A stretch of DNA of 13,832 bases from Pleurotus djamor (GCA_029747585.1 JAPEVF010001108.1:1-13832); one strand, 5' to 3'; counted from the stretch's first letter, positions 1-8,715 are shown. Notes: generated from the letters alone by a model not told the origin. A program made the numbers and translations.

Positions 1-89
1 ACCAGCAGCTTTTGGAAAAAATTGAGCACTACAAAAACCATCCGTCAGAGTTCCCCGATTCCGGAGTTGAGTTGAAGTGCGACCACTAA
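1..89 (+). CDS. C-terminal tip of an unidentified gene (partial)
   Basis: Reading in frame from base 3, the sequence is open to a TAA at 87-89 and gives 28 residues. They begin QQLLEKIEHYKNHP, an amphipathic helix-like stretch, and end VELKCDH. The other two + frames close early, and the residue mix (Leu, Glu, Lys, acidic/polar tail) looks like real protein. The rest of the gene lies left of the window, so neither product nor family can be named. It is the final exon or part of it; no acceptor site is visible inside. Confidence 0.5.
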   Translation, partial: QQLLEKIEHYKNHPSEFPDSGVELKCDH

Positions 90-125
90 TTGGTCTACAT
101 ACTACTTACAATATCTCTTCTGTGT

Positions 126-216
126 CTATATAAGTAATGAACCATGCCCTGAATGACCAGTACAAGCATTTAACATTGTATTATCAATGTAAATCCAAAT
201 AGCAGAGCGAGGTACC
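126..216 (-). CDS. Possible terminal exon, unidentified
   Basis: On the minus strand a strong acceptor (a pyrimidine run followed by CTACAG) ends at 217. Behind it a 29-residue open stretch beginning VPRSAIWIYID runs to a TAG at 126-128. The frame is also open upstream to an ATG at 419, but that part is poorly protein-like. No matching donor was identified, and the upstream gene body was not recognised. It would be convergent with the + strand gene ending at 89. It may be chance; kept only because of the quality of the acceptor. Confidence 0.22.
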
Positions 217-633
217 CTGTAGAAAAAGGAACAAAGAGAAGTCGACAAAATGAAACTTTGGGCACTCAGGGGGTAATCAACAGGGGCTCGTTTCTCCAGG
301 GCGTCTGCTCCAAGACGCCCAGATAATCGATGGAGGGCCACATAAATGTGGCAAAACCTGATACTGCAGTACCTTAATTGCTTAAGAAATACCATTTGTA
401 GATACGTAAGCACAGCCATGTGAGGTGCATATGCAATAGCAACCTAAGTAGTGGCGTAAATTTTGTGAGGAAACACGTGGATAGCATGAGGGGGAGAAGT
501 AAAACCGCAATTCAGGAGAGAAAGGGGGCAGCCCCTTGCAGGATTAGATTTCCCTTAAAAGTGGACAGTGGAAAAAGTGGAAAGAACGAGAAAGTGATTA
601 GCTCCTCAGCTGGTTTGTGACAAACTGTCATGC
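217..633. other. No supported gene
   Basis: Apart from the upstream part of the weak open frame mentioned for 126-216, this stretch shows no phase-consistent exon, RNA gene or repeat. The short + strand open frame at 420-620 is rich in Arg, Ser and Lys, has no splice signals and reads as chance. Confidence 0.4.
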
Positions 634-1553
634 TTACTGATGGTGTGGAAGATATGGATTGAGTGGTTTCAGCTGAAAGGATACTTTTGATTCCATATCC
701 TTTTCCAACAGTTTCTGAATGCTGCTTCCCAGTACCACGACTTCACTTGGCCCCCATGCACACATAATATGGTATGGTGCTGCTTCATCATCACCACGGA
801 ATACCATCATCACATTCACACATCCCTTGTGCATTCCTACAATGCCAATAGGAAAGCCAACACCATGGAACGCGTGATGGATGGGTTGGAAACGGTGTAG
901 CCTGCCACGGTCCATTGTTTCAAAGCCAGTTTCCCCCTCTAATCCACTTGGACTCTGGATTACTGAGGTTTCAATACGTAGATAAGGCCCGGGAATGGAC
1001 GAAAAAGACTGAGGGAGATGTCCAGCAGATGTGCGTGGGAGAAGCATGATGATTCCCTGTAATCTGATTTCAGGGGAAGTCTGTGGCCTGATTACGCGTT
1101 TTATTGGCAGAATATGAAACTCTGCTTGCTGAAACATCAGCCCATCATTTGTGAGATGGCTGGGTACCATTTGAAGAGCCATTTGCGCAGCAGGGGGTAT
1201 GATTGAAGATACAGAGGACATAAGATAGACGCACTTCATGCACATCTTATCACATGCCGTGTGACTATTGTGACAATCATAGGCAGAAAGAGCAGGGCAT
1301 GATGTTACTTTGACCGTGTCAGTATTTTGCCTTGCGTTTTCCCTAAGACATCTATCTCACATTATTGGTATGATGTTGGAATCAGTGATTTCCAATGGTC
1401 AAGCGTGCATCTGCCGCAAGCCTTGTCACACTTTAAGGCTAGCATTTCACGACACAGGTTGGCTTGCTCAAGGCTTGCCGCTATGCCGTGGTGAGCCGGG
1501 ACATGGCCTGGGAAAGGTTGGGTGATCTCGTGCGAATATGTTGCCAGTGTCCC
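634..1553 (-). CDS. Unidentified multi-exon protein with CDKxCxxC cysteine motif
   Basis: Two open blocks appear to belong to one minus-strand gene. The 3' block (1356 down to the TAA at 634-636) carries C-x6-C-x3-C-x2-C (DCHNSHTACDKMCMKC), then about 190 residues without a recognisable domain, ending in PYLPHHQ. It stays open about 35 codons upstream of its first ATG at 1245, so that ATG is probably not the real start. The 5' block (1553-1365, 63 codons) ends with a similar motif (LCREMLALKCDKACGRC). A phase-consistent intron of 89 nt could join AAA/GTGTGA near 1433 to the acceptor at 1343, but this would remove the first cysteine motif, so the junction is unresolved. The cysteine spacing suggests zinc binding (inference). 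The start was not found; the gene probably extends beyond 1553. It is in tandem with the gene at 1857-2462. Confidence 0.5.
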
Positions 1554-1856
1554 TCATGGGAGTTTTGCGGTTTCTTCCAACCCAATATAGAAATTGCTTT
1601 TGATTTAAACAAGCACAAACATAACACACATGACGAGAGGCTGCTTTGGAAAGCCTGGGAGGAGACGAAACATTGGTATATTGCAGAAAAGACAAGGTAG
1701 AAGGAGATGGCAATCACAAGTAATAGAAACGCAAGGACACTACAATGCTAAGAGAGGAAATGCGGCAGAAGGGGCAGGAGCTATAGACAAGCAGGAAAGT
1801 AATTCTAACATCGGGGAAATGGCTAGCCAAAAGTAGTCGTATAGATGGTTGAATGA
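1554..1856. other. Spacer between tandem minus-strand genes; 5' exons unresolved
   Basis: This should hold the promoter and any 5' exons of the gene at 634-1553. One minus-strand frame begins at an ATG at 1717 with a hydrophobic start (MIAISFYLVFSAIYQCF), which could be a signal peptide. It cannot be joined in phase to the downstream block with confidence. A pyrimidine-rich CTCCTCCCAG acceptor-like site lies near 1655. No repeat or RNA gene was seen. Confidence 0.3.
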
Positions 1857-2462
1857 CTAATCAAAAACATACTCGTAAGTTTCCTCCAATCCATATATGA
1901 ATTGCAGCTTATTGGCTCGTGTGAACTCTCTGGCTATTATCGTCAGGGGTGCGTCTTTCTTGATGATATCGACATCAAACCATATTCCAAGCCATTTATA
2001 CGCTCCAAAAACCTCTTGATGTGGCCGGAAAACAACGGCAGCAAGGACCATGCTTCTACCAAATGCAACGACTCCCTGAATTGATCCGAACCCATGCTTT
2101 GGGTGGTAGAGTGTGGTGTTTTTGCCAATGAATGGCTCGACAAATATGGGTGGCCGCATGACAAAATGGGTAGATGGAGTTATGGGAAAGAGAATTGGCG
2201 TTAAATTGATGGGAAGGAAATTATCGTCGGCGTTGGTAAATGTGATGACGAGAGGACTTTCGGAATGCAGCTGCGACAGCATGATGCGGTCACAGGATAA
2301 GGGTCCAGTAAAAGCAATTTCCCGATGACTGTTGAAATCATAGAGGGTCCGTGTATCAGACACCCCAACCATTCGCGAATGGTGGTCCCAAAAGTAGCTG
2401 GTGTCGGTGAAGGGCATCCCTAGCAATCTACAGACTCCAGGTGGTAGGAGGGAGAGCGACAT
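1857..2462 (-). CDS. Unidentified 201-residue protein
   Basis: A single uninterrupted minus-strand frame from ATG at 2462 to TGA/TAA at 1857 reads MSLSLLPPGVCRLLGMPFTD at its start and ends EETYEYVFD. It is rich in beta-type segments (ITFTNADDN, LTPILFPITP, VVAFGRSMVLAAVVF), with no membrane helix, signal peptide or catalytic motif that I recognise. The frame is open upstream to an ATG at 2546, but those 28 extra residues are basic and low-quality and run into the AT-rich promoter-like region, so I prefer the internal start. A central stretch (KHGFGSIQGVVA...VVFR) resembles FHGVGFPIGIVG...MVFR in the neighbouring gene at 634-1553, hinting at a common origin. The length and clean frame support a real gene; its function is unknown. 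Confidence 0.5.
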   Translation of the reverse strand: MSLSLLPPGVCRLLGMPFTDTSYFWDHHSRMVGVSDTRTLYDFNSHREIAFTGPLSCDRIMLSQLHSESPLVITFTNADDNFLPINLTPILFPITPSTHFVMRPPIFVEPFIGKNTTLYHPKHGFGSIQGVVAFGRSMVLAAVVFRPHQEVFGAYKWLGIWFDVDIIKKDAPLTIIAREFTRANKLQFIYGLEETYEYVFD

Positions 2463-2530
2463 GTGATGATGAGGCAAGTTTTGACGGTGTGTGTTTCTGA
2501 TATTGCTGCCTGATTTAAAATTCCTATATG

Positions 2531-2538
2531 TATATATA
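2531..2538 (-). promoter_or_regulatory. TATA-like element upstream of 1857-2462 gene
   Basis: TATATATA lies about 70 bp upstream of the preferred ATG at 2462, at the edge of an AT-rich stretch (about 2515-2600). The position fits a fungal TATA box, but AT-rich spacers produce such strings easily. If the ATG at 2546 were used instead, this site would be inside the coding region. Confidence 0.3.
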
Positions 2539-2546
2539 ATCAACAT

Positions 2547-2825
2547 CTAAATGGCTTGGTAATTTAAATGCTTAATAATATCAATATTTAATTTATACAT
2601 CGGAGACTTCGGTGTTCTCACAGACCGAAATTTTGCGAACTAAAGATGTGTGTTCCACTGCACCAGCACCCCTGGATACTCAAGAATATTGCTTGCCACA
2701 TGGGGCATGACTTATTTGGTAAGGTGAAACAGTGTTTTCTTCGCTTCAAAACATGCCGTCAGCTTGGCTACTCTAGACTGCTCCAGACATGCTTCTAAGA
2801 ACCGTGCGATCATGGTCACCTTCAG
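2547..2825. other. AT-rich spacer, no gene
   Basis: 2550-2600 is very AT-rich (runs of TTTAAAT, TAATAT, ATTTAAT). The rest is of average composition with no supported exon on either strand. Confidence 0.4.
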
Positions 2826-3015
2826 GGTGCACTTCCAATATGACACATGCATGGCAGGCACATCACTTACCATATAAAATTTCTTGCCAGCCTCATGGCA
2901 AGGACATCGTCAAGAAAAGGTGCGCTTCCAATTGCGCATCTGACACATATGTGATAGGCGGATTGCTTGCTGTAGAAAATTTCTTGCAGGCCACGTCTTC
3001 AAGGGCATCGTTGAG
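2826..3015 (+). repeat. Diverged tandem duplication, about 90-97 bp units
   Basis: Two head-to-tail copies lie at 2826-2914 and 2919-3015. Both start GGTGC(A/G)CTTCCAAT. Both share GACACAT, then an AAAATTTCTTGC core followed by AAGG(A/G)/AAGGG, CATCGT and a final (C/T)AAG or GAG. Copy 2 has about 7 extra bases after CTTCCAAT. Open frames on both strands across this block are short and have no splice logic, so I treat it as non-coding repeat. Confidence 0.7.
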
Positions 3016-3327
3016 CAAACAATCTGCTGGCAGCACATCTTCTCAACCGTCATTGCTTGGGTAATAGCCCATGAGAACAGTATATAGTTGAGCGAAAGGT
3101 GGTGTCTCTCATGCCCAAATGGCCGACCTGTGTGACATACACATTGCCAAAATATCTGTGCAGATTTCAGGTATGCCAAATTCACACAAATATCCTTTTC
3201 CCCTATTCACACATTCTTGAAGACGGGAATCACACATGTTCCTTAACAATATATTGTACCCTGCTATTGATTCAAGGTGCCGCAGCCTGATCCATGCTTT
3301 GCCTCTTGTGATGCTAACTCATTTTAG

Positions 3328-3482
3328 GTTTAATTTCCAGGAACCATCGCGCCAATATAGTGAATTGGAGAAATCTTCCATTCTCATGGATTGCTTTTAC
3401 CGGAGATGATGACTATACTGTTGCCTCCGTCAATGATGTCACACCATCATTATGCTTCCTAGTCACTTTGCTTGCTCTCCGC
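3328..3482 (+). CDS. Probable upstream exon of the membrane-protein gene
   Basis: A textbook branch point plus acceptor (GCTAACTCATTTTAG, ending at 3327) precedes an open frame read as LISRNHRANIVNWRNLPF followed by IAFTGDDDYTVASVND. It closes at TGA 3483-3485. A donor AAG/GTGCCG at 3277 would make a 51-nt intron and join in phase to an upstream hydrophobic stretch (CSLTIYCTLLLIQ), possibly the tail of a signal peptide. The downstream donor is uncertain: candidates are GTCACA near 3439 or GTCACT near 3462. Another small open stretch at about 3534-3595 (MANGTELRKSDYERKHGIL) may be the next exon. If joined, these form the non-cytoplasmic domain of the protein encoded at 3642-4046. Confidence 0.4.
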
Positions 3483-3641
3483 TGAAGCGTATTTCGGAAT
3501 TATTAGTTGCTGTTGGGCATGCGTTTTTTCTAGGGTCAAATGGCTAACGGAACGGAACTTCGTAAATCAGATTATGAGCGTAAACACGGTATTTTAAATA
3601 GAATACGTGTGTACCGTCTGTTGCCTAGCTGAAACACTGTC

Positions 3642-4046
3642 ATGCACATTCGAGAAGCTCCTCGTCCCCAGTATGGGATTACATTGTCTTTACCCATCAC
3701 TCCAGCCCAACTTGCTGGCGCCATTATTGTTGGGTGCTTTGGAGTTATAATCCTTCTTGCAATTGTGGTAATCTGCTGGCTGCTTGCAAGCTATCACCAC
3801 CGGTGTGCTATGCCATTTCGCTCGTCTAATAACTGAATATAGACTTTGGGCCAGGGATGACGAAACCATTGAATTGGCAGCAATACAGCCGGAGGTAGTC
3901 ATTGCTAATCCACCTCTCAATGTACGTACCATGCCTCACCATTCTCCTGCTTGATGACTCAAACACGGTCATAGGGCATCCAACAAACAAGCTACGAACA
4001 ATCTCAATCCGCGGAGTCTAGACTTTACCTCCACAATGACACATAG
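3642..4046 (+). CDS. Single-pass membrane protein (103 aa minimum)
   Basis: Three exons: 3642-3802, 3843-3921 and 3975-4046. The introns are 40 nt (GTGTGC...AATATAG) and 53 nt (GTACGT...GGTCATAG, with branch TGACTC). Both keep the frame, and without splicing the reading frame stops at once. The product has a short N-terminal segment, one strong membrane helix at about residues 24-49 (AGAIIVGCFGVIILLAIVVI core), a basic junction (SYHHRLWAR) and a polar tail of about 48 residues ending YLHNDT. The positive-inside rule suggests the tail is cytoplasmic. An in-frame TGA stands five codons before the ATG at 3642. Alternatively an acceptor at CGTCCCCAG (ending about 3670) joins exons upstream, making a larger type I protein. 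No enzyme motif is visible; a receptor- or sensor-like membrane protein is only a guess. It is convergent with the gene at 4184-5366. Confidence 0.6.
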
Positions 4047-4183
4047 ATTGCCAGATAAATTTTGAGCCTGAGAGCACCTTGTTTTTTTTTTCATTTCGTA
4101 CGTAGCCTACGCAAGTGTTACCACTTCTGTAGATATGTCCATATGGGTTTCCCCTAGGCCTATTTAAAATTGACCAAGTTAGC

Positions 4184-5366
4184 TTATATGCGCATCATGC
4201 TCCACCGGTGATAACGTACTGCTGGTGGCTGCATATTTGCTTGGATTGTTTCGGGAACTATTGGCCGTGTGGCATATTCAAAGGAAGGCGGTTGAGGTAT
4301 TCTTGATGGCGCAAAGTCCAAAGATGCAAAGGATGTGCGAGTGAGTGATGGAGCTGAGTGCGCATCCCATGGATGTTCACATAATGGGGATGAATCCACC
4401 ATTGATATCCCTAGTGCTCCGAGTGCTTCAAGTCGTCCATGCTGATGCGACATTCTTGCTTCCCCTGAATTGGTGTATAGACGAGCCCAATCTTGAACCT
4501 CAATGGGAGGATCAAGTAGCAGCTCACTGGGTATGGTCCCGTCGGCTGAGTAGATGCATCCAGCTGACGGGTCTATATTCAAAGGATGCCGGTGCATCTG
4601 CAGACTTTCAAAATTTGGTGGCGACACATAATAGCCTGCTATTGAGTGAGCATCTAGTCCTCTGTGTGACGTCGTAATTTTTGAAGTCTCAGAAACTAGA
4701 TTAGCCAACTTACAGAGTGCTTTGTCCAAGGGGCGGCAGCTGGATTCTCTCCTTTCCATCGACGATAGTGTACCATGGCGATTGAAAGAAATGTAATCGT
4801 CTATATCATTCATTAGATTTCCTTTGGGCACAGAAAAGAATGCTGGCATACCGCGCTGACAAGAGCAAAGCTCTTTCCAAGACTTTGTCAAAGTACTGAG
4901 CAGGTGCGTTGATACATTTGATTGCTGGCACTTGAGATTGATCACTGCGATGCAACCCCCTACCCGTGTAGTGCTCCAAAACGTTATTCTCATATGGCTT
5001 TGTTCATCAGCACCGCAAGGAGAGTACCGTTGCATTAGCTTGCATGGAAAACTCACCTCAGTCAGAGGTAGTGTGAGCTGGCTCCACTCAGCCATTGGGG
5101 CTGGTCTTGGTGGAGGCATAAGAAAAGATGTGGGGAGCATGTCTGGCTGAAGACGTACATGCTTATACCAAGCATTGATACTGTTTGGTGATGATTCAGG
5201 GACAGTGTTTATTGGGGAATAGACGAGTCATAGAATGCTAACTCAATTAGAATGAAATGTGTCCTTGCAACTGTTCCAGGAGCCTCACACATTTGCATTC
5301 AAGCAAGTGCTCAGAAGGGGTCTATGAGAGATGTACTCTTTTATTGCTGCTTCGATCTTTGGAGTG
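4184..5366 (-). CDS. Unidentified five-exon protein, proline-rich C-terminus (5' partial)
   Basis: Exons on the minus strand: 5366-5289, 5180-5057, 4997-4852, 4800-4714 and 4661-4184. The introns are 108, 59, 51 and 52 nt, with donors GTGAGG, GTGAGT, GTATGC and GTAAGT and acceptors AAACAG, ACAAAG, ATATAG and CACACAG. All four junctions keep one continuous frame of about 303 residues. The unspliced frame also reads through part of the region, but its peptide in the introns is poor. Notable segments are PKIEAAIKEYISHRPLL in exon 1, a proline patch (MPPPRPAPMAEW), KVLERALLLSARRLHFFQSP spanning exons 3-4, and SPWYTIVDGKERIQLPPL in exon 4. The last 158 residues are Ser/Pro/His-rich and probably disordered, ending RWSMMRI before the TAA at 4184. 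The first visible exon enters in phase 2, so a further 5' exon is missing. One minus-strand frame at 5590-5387 could contribute, but I could not join it in phase with a good donor. No domain recognised. Confidence 0.65.
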
Positions 5367-5640
5367 CTAGGATAGATAGGTAGTCGTCAACAAATATGCT
5401 TCAGAATAAATATTTGACCCTGAGAGAAAGTTAGCGACAAGAATGTACAGACATATATCCAGCAGCGGGTTGTCAGAGATAGCACTGTATAAAGTGTGGA
5501 GATGCTGTTTTCTAAGTCACACATTCTGGCATGAGGCTGACGGTGCAATGAGGCCGTAGATGCTTCTATGGCTTTGATGGTTATCATCATCTATCGATGG
5601 TAGCCGTCGCATATACTTCAATTTACAATTCAAAAATGGT
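5367..5640 (-). other. Probable 5' region of the 4184-5366 gene, exons unresolved
   Basis: A clear branch point and acceptor (GCTAACTTTCTCTCAG) occurs on the minus strand near 5420, and an open frame starts at ATG 5590. None of the donor choices I tried connects these to the exon at 5366 in the required phase with a strong splice site. Confidence 0.3.
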
Positions 5641-5656
5641 TATCGCCGCAGCATAA

Positions 5657-6648
5657 CACTGACACAAGGTATTCCCAACTTCCTACAAGGGCTCGGAGTC
5701 ATCGATGCATGGCGACGACTTTTCCGATGCTGCGAAACATCATAGGCTTTCCGCCCGACAAGGCCTGACAACAAGACATCGATTGACAAGGCCCTTATTC
5801 AGACTGAGAACTGTGTGATAGGCGACAGCGCAATGTCCCTTTGACAAGCTCTAGAATTCACGACTCGGTAATGGTATAAAGCAACATTGCAATCGGCACT
5901 TATCACTTGTCGGTCAGACTCAGCCAGTGGTCAGTGCGATTCCCTGACAAGCGGAGAATACAATTGCTGATAATCGTCGATGAATCTTCAATGCTGAAAT
6001 GCGGCGGGACTCTCCCAATAGTTACGGCCTAGCTCAGAAGCCTCTGTCTGACAGCTCTTGTCCTGCCGATGACATCCCAACATCCTCTCGACAGTCTCCA
6101 GAGTTGTCAACACGCCGGCTCGACAGGGCCCTTTGACTTATGACAAGTCCCGCTTGCCGAGCATTCCGGGACGTGCTATGTGAACTGAGAGTCATGCGTC
6201 GTTTCAGGTCGACAGTCCAAGACAGTCCCTACTACAAGTTCCAAAGGTGTTTGACTAATGAGAATGGCCTATGACGACAATGCCCAGATGAGTAGACAAT
6301 AAAGTGTATCTACAGTGATATGGTGGCCGTTAGTCAGGTCAACCACAGATCTAATGCCCTGGCAATACTATATAGCGGCCTATGATCCTCAAATGCTTAC
6401 CAGTGCGGGATGACAATTGCAGGGGCTTTTACCAAGACTCTACAAGCAACGGAAGCTATCAGCACTTGACTTCCGGCTGTCCCCTCACTCCCCAGCGTTG
6501 TGGGGAAGGCTCCTACACAGCCAGCCAATAAGGCATTAATCGTTAAAGCCTTTAAATGGCTCAGGATCCGTCTTGTGAGGACCCGGGCTCGCCGACAATG
6601 ACACAATTTCCCCTTCACAAACTCCAGAATTGTTGACCCGATGGTAGC
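5657..6648 (-). repeat. Block of degenerate interspersed repeats, GACA/TGTC-rich
   Basis: Gene-poor stretch in which the + strand carries 18 GACA tetramers between 5661 and 6415 (about 3 expected by chance), many as GACAAG or GACAGT. Three longer related copies are visible at 5822-5868, 6066-6118 and 6591-6644. The last two match at about 34 of 53 positions without gaps, sharing CTCCAGA(A/G)TTGT. Copy one shares CTCTAGAATT followed by GAC.CGG. Partial matches occur at 5941-5970, 6122-6150 and 6211-6250, including GACARGGCCCTT at 5785 and 6122. No supported exon overlaps. It is probably decayed transposon sequence or a local repeat array. Confidence 0.6.
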
Positions 6649-7002
6649 ACTGGGCAGCCAGTATCCTCCGGAACCAAGTGCCTGCTTCGACAGGTAGCTA
6701 CACAGCTGCTGCTGGATTGCAGATACCCGATAATTGATAGGGCTGTAATGCTCATAACTGTCAGCTCTGATGAACATTCCTGTTGAAAAGACGCCGGGCA
6801 GTTGTCATTCGCCCTTCTAGACCAGCAAATTACAAGAGCTCTGCCTCTCTCGATGTGCTGACTTGAAGAAATTCCCGATTAGCTCTGCTCTCCATCGAAA
6901 CAGTGTCTCACTTGGTCAAAGCACTGAAGACGATCGACGTATTCATTGACAATCACTATGGTCACACAGAGTACATGTTATACATTGTTTGCAAGCACTT
7001 CA
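6649..7002. other. 3' spacer of the seven-exon gene, no gene seen
   Basis: Between the repeat block and the stop codon at 7003 no phase-consistent exon was found. The minus-strand open frame crossing 6397-6777 overlaps a repeat copy, has no splice context and is probably chance. Confidence 0.35.
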
Positions 7003-8715
7003 CTAGTCCCCACCCGCTGTAATGCGGCGTTTCTTGTGGTAACGGAAATCATCGAAATCAGTGTTCATCTCCACCATCATCGTACTGGCGCGCACGCTGT
7101 GTGGTACTTCAGGTGGGAGCTTCAACTCCGGCTCTTGGTCAGACTCGGCAATGACCTTCAATTCCAGCATTCGAATCTGATAGAACTACGAGGATCAAAT
7201 GATTACGGAGTACCATCAGCGATACATTGAAAGAACTTGCCTTTCGCATTTCAGAGCGACTCATAAAGCACTGAAGGTTGACATTGGCAACTACAAGAGT
7301 GCCTGGACGGAGCTTCTCATAAGCTGTCCAGGGAGGGATCAGCTTGTTGTCTATCCCTACAGTGTTATGTTGGACGACTTTGTTCTGGAGCAAGTTGAAG
7401 AAATCTCCACGATGGTCGCTTAGAAGTTTTGGGTCATAGAAAGCACCCAGGGACACTGTAGATTCTATGTAAGGTTGGTCAGTTGTCGGGCGCATCTAAA
7501 AGGAGCCAAATGCTGATACCATCAGGAATGACAACATCAGCTGCCAATGCTTTCTCGGTGACACGCCGTCTACTTCTCCTTGGAGTCCTACTTGGCTCAG
7601 GAGGGCGCTATGGAATTATTAGCATACATTAATATAGCAAACGGGGGAAAGCACAACGCACACCGTAGATTGGGGGGGTTGAAACAGGGATCGCGTCGAG
7701 CTCTCCATTCGCTCCAGATGTAGCGCGGAGCCAACCCCTTGCAGGCTTCCAGTCCTAGCCAAGTGTCATTAGTATCAGCCAAATTGAAGAGAAAATTGAT
7801 ACGATACCCCTGGGTAGGCTGCTTCAAGTGCATCGAATGTTGAGCTCAGGAGGTCGAGCTGATCAGTGAACAGCTGCGAGATGGCCTCAGGTGCAGCGGT
7901 AGGCCTCCGCAACAGAAACACATTCTTGCATTTGGAGTCGTCTTCAACAATTTTGAATGGCTGATGGGGACTCAGTATGTATGCCTCCCATTAATAACGG
8001 TGTGACTTACGTTTCCAGGCCGTCCGGTGTAATGGTTTCCCTTCGCGGAGTGGATGTTTCCTTCTTCAGACGTTGCAATCTCACCAAAAACGGTGAAGGT
8101 TGCAAGTGCACCATCCTTCCTAGTCAAAAGCAGCATGTCGTCGGAAGGCTTAGAAACGAAAAAGTCCTTCTGATACTCGGCAGTTGCTAACATCTTCGAC
8201 CGATTGGCTTGGTCAGAGGTCATCTTCACATACAGATAATGGTATATTCCCCCTACGGACATCACTGGGCATCAGCAAGAACCACCAATAGATCCATTAT
8301 ACGTACCCTTGAGAAGGCGCTCTTGAATAATCTCGGAGTGCTCGGGATAACGTTCGATTACCTCAGCCTCCGAAAGTGGCGTGAATTCAGTGATGTTGAG
8401 TGGTTGACAAGGTTCTGATTCAAGCGGCAAGTCGGTTTGGGTCATTTCAACGTCGGACGCTTGAGTGGCTTGATGATCGGCAGTTGTGGAGACTTCATCG
8501 TCTGTCGGAACCGAGTGCTTGATATCCTCAACCTCCAGGGTGAGGCTTCGAGCATCATCGCTACGCGTCGAAGAATCGGTGGCGATGTCGGTGGCGATGT
8601 CGGCAGCGATGGTAGTAGCGTCGCCAGGCTTCTGCTCGCTTTCACTGACAGCCAGCTTGTTGCCTTTGTTGAGAGCCTTGACAGTCTTTGATTTCTTGTT
8701 GTTGTAGCGAGTCAT
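7003..8715 (-). CDS. Complete seven-exon gene, 463 aa, LIPPW..Y.KLRPGT family, function unknown
   Basis: Exons: 8715-8307, 8252-8011, 7960-7808, 7754-7662, 7607-7520, 7464-7241 and 7185-7003 (TAG at 7003-7005). The six introns are 50-55 nt. Donors are GTACGT, GTAAGT, GTATCG, GTGCGT, GTATCA and GCAAGT (a GC-AG intron); acceptors are CGTAG, ATCAG, GCTAG, CATAG, CATAG and CGTAG. All six preserve the frame; total coding length is 1392 nt. Residues 1-100 are Lys-rich then acidic, Ser/Thr/Asp-rich, with an ATDIATD repeat, and look disordered. Residues 105-280 read like a folded region (PLSEAEVIERYPEHSEII, GGIYHYLYVKM). A basic RRSRRR patch lies near 310 and KKRR near 455, both possible nuclear signals. 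Residues 329-425 hold the most conserved-looking part (FFNLLQNKVVQHNTV, LIPPWTAYEKLRPGTLVVAN, FYQIRMLELKVIA). From memory, similar LIPPW..Y.KLRPGT proteins are common, unnamed and multicopy in mushroom-forming fungi. No enzyme motif seen. Confidence 0.8.

Noticed and set aside
1310..1836. Several + strand open frames as genes
   Set aside because: They are opposite the more protein-like minus-strand blocks and lack phase-consistent splicing.
2910..3185. Minus-strand 91-codon frame over the tandem duplication
   Set aside because: Spans both repeat copies in an arbitrary frame, with no splice or promoter context.
4081..4091. T-rich run as a transcription terminator or poly-A tail of a retrocopy
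   Set aside because: Only a run of about ten T's with no flanking duplications; homopolymers are common in fungal spacers.
6397..6777. Minus-strand 126-codon open frame as a gene
   Set aside because: It overlaps a copy of the degenerate repeat, has no splice or promoter context, and its peptide shows no recognisable segment.
8573..8615. Short GGCGATGTCGGT-type repeat as a separate microsatellite
   Set aside because: It is the coding repeat for the ATDIATD stretch in exon 1, with only two to three units.
8437..8707. + strand open frames opposite exon 1 of the 463-aa gene
   Set aside because: Antisense shadows of the GAT/GTC-rich coding repeat; the minus-strand frame continues through splicing while these do not.
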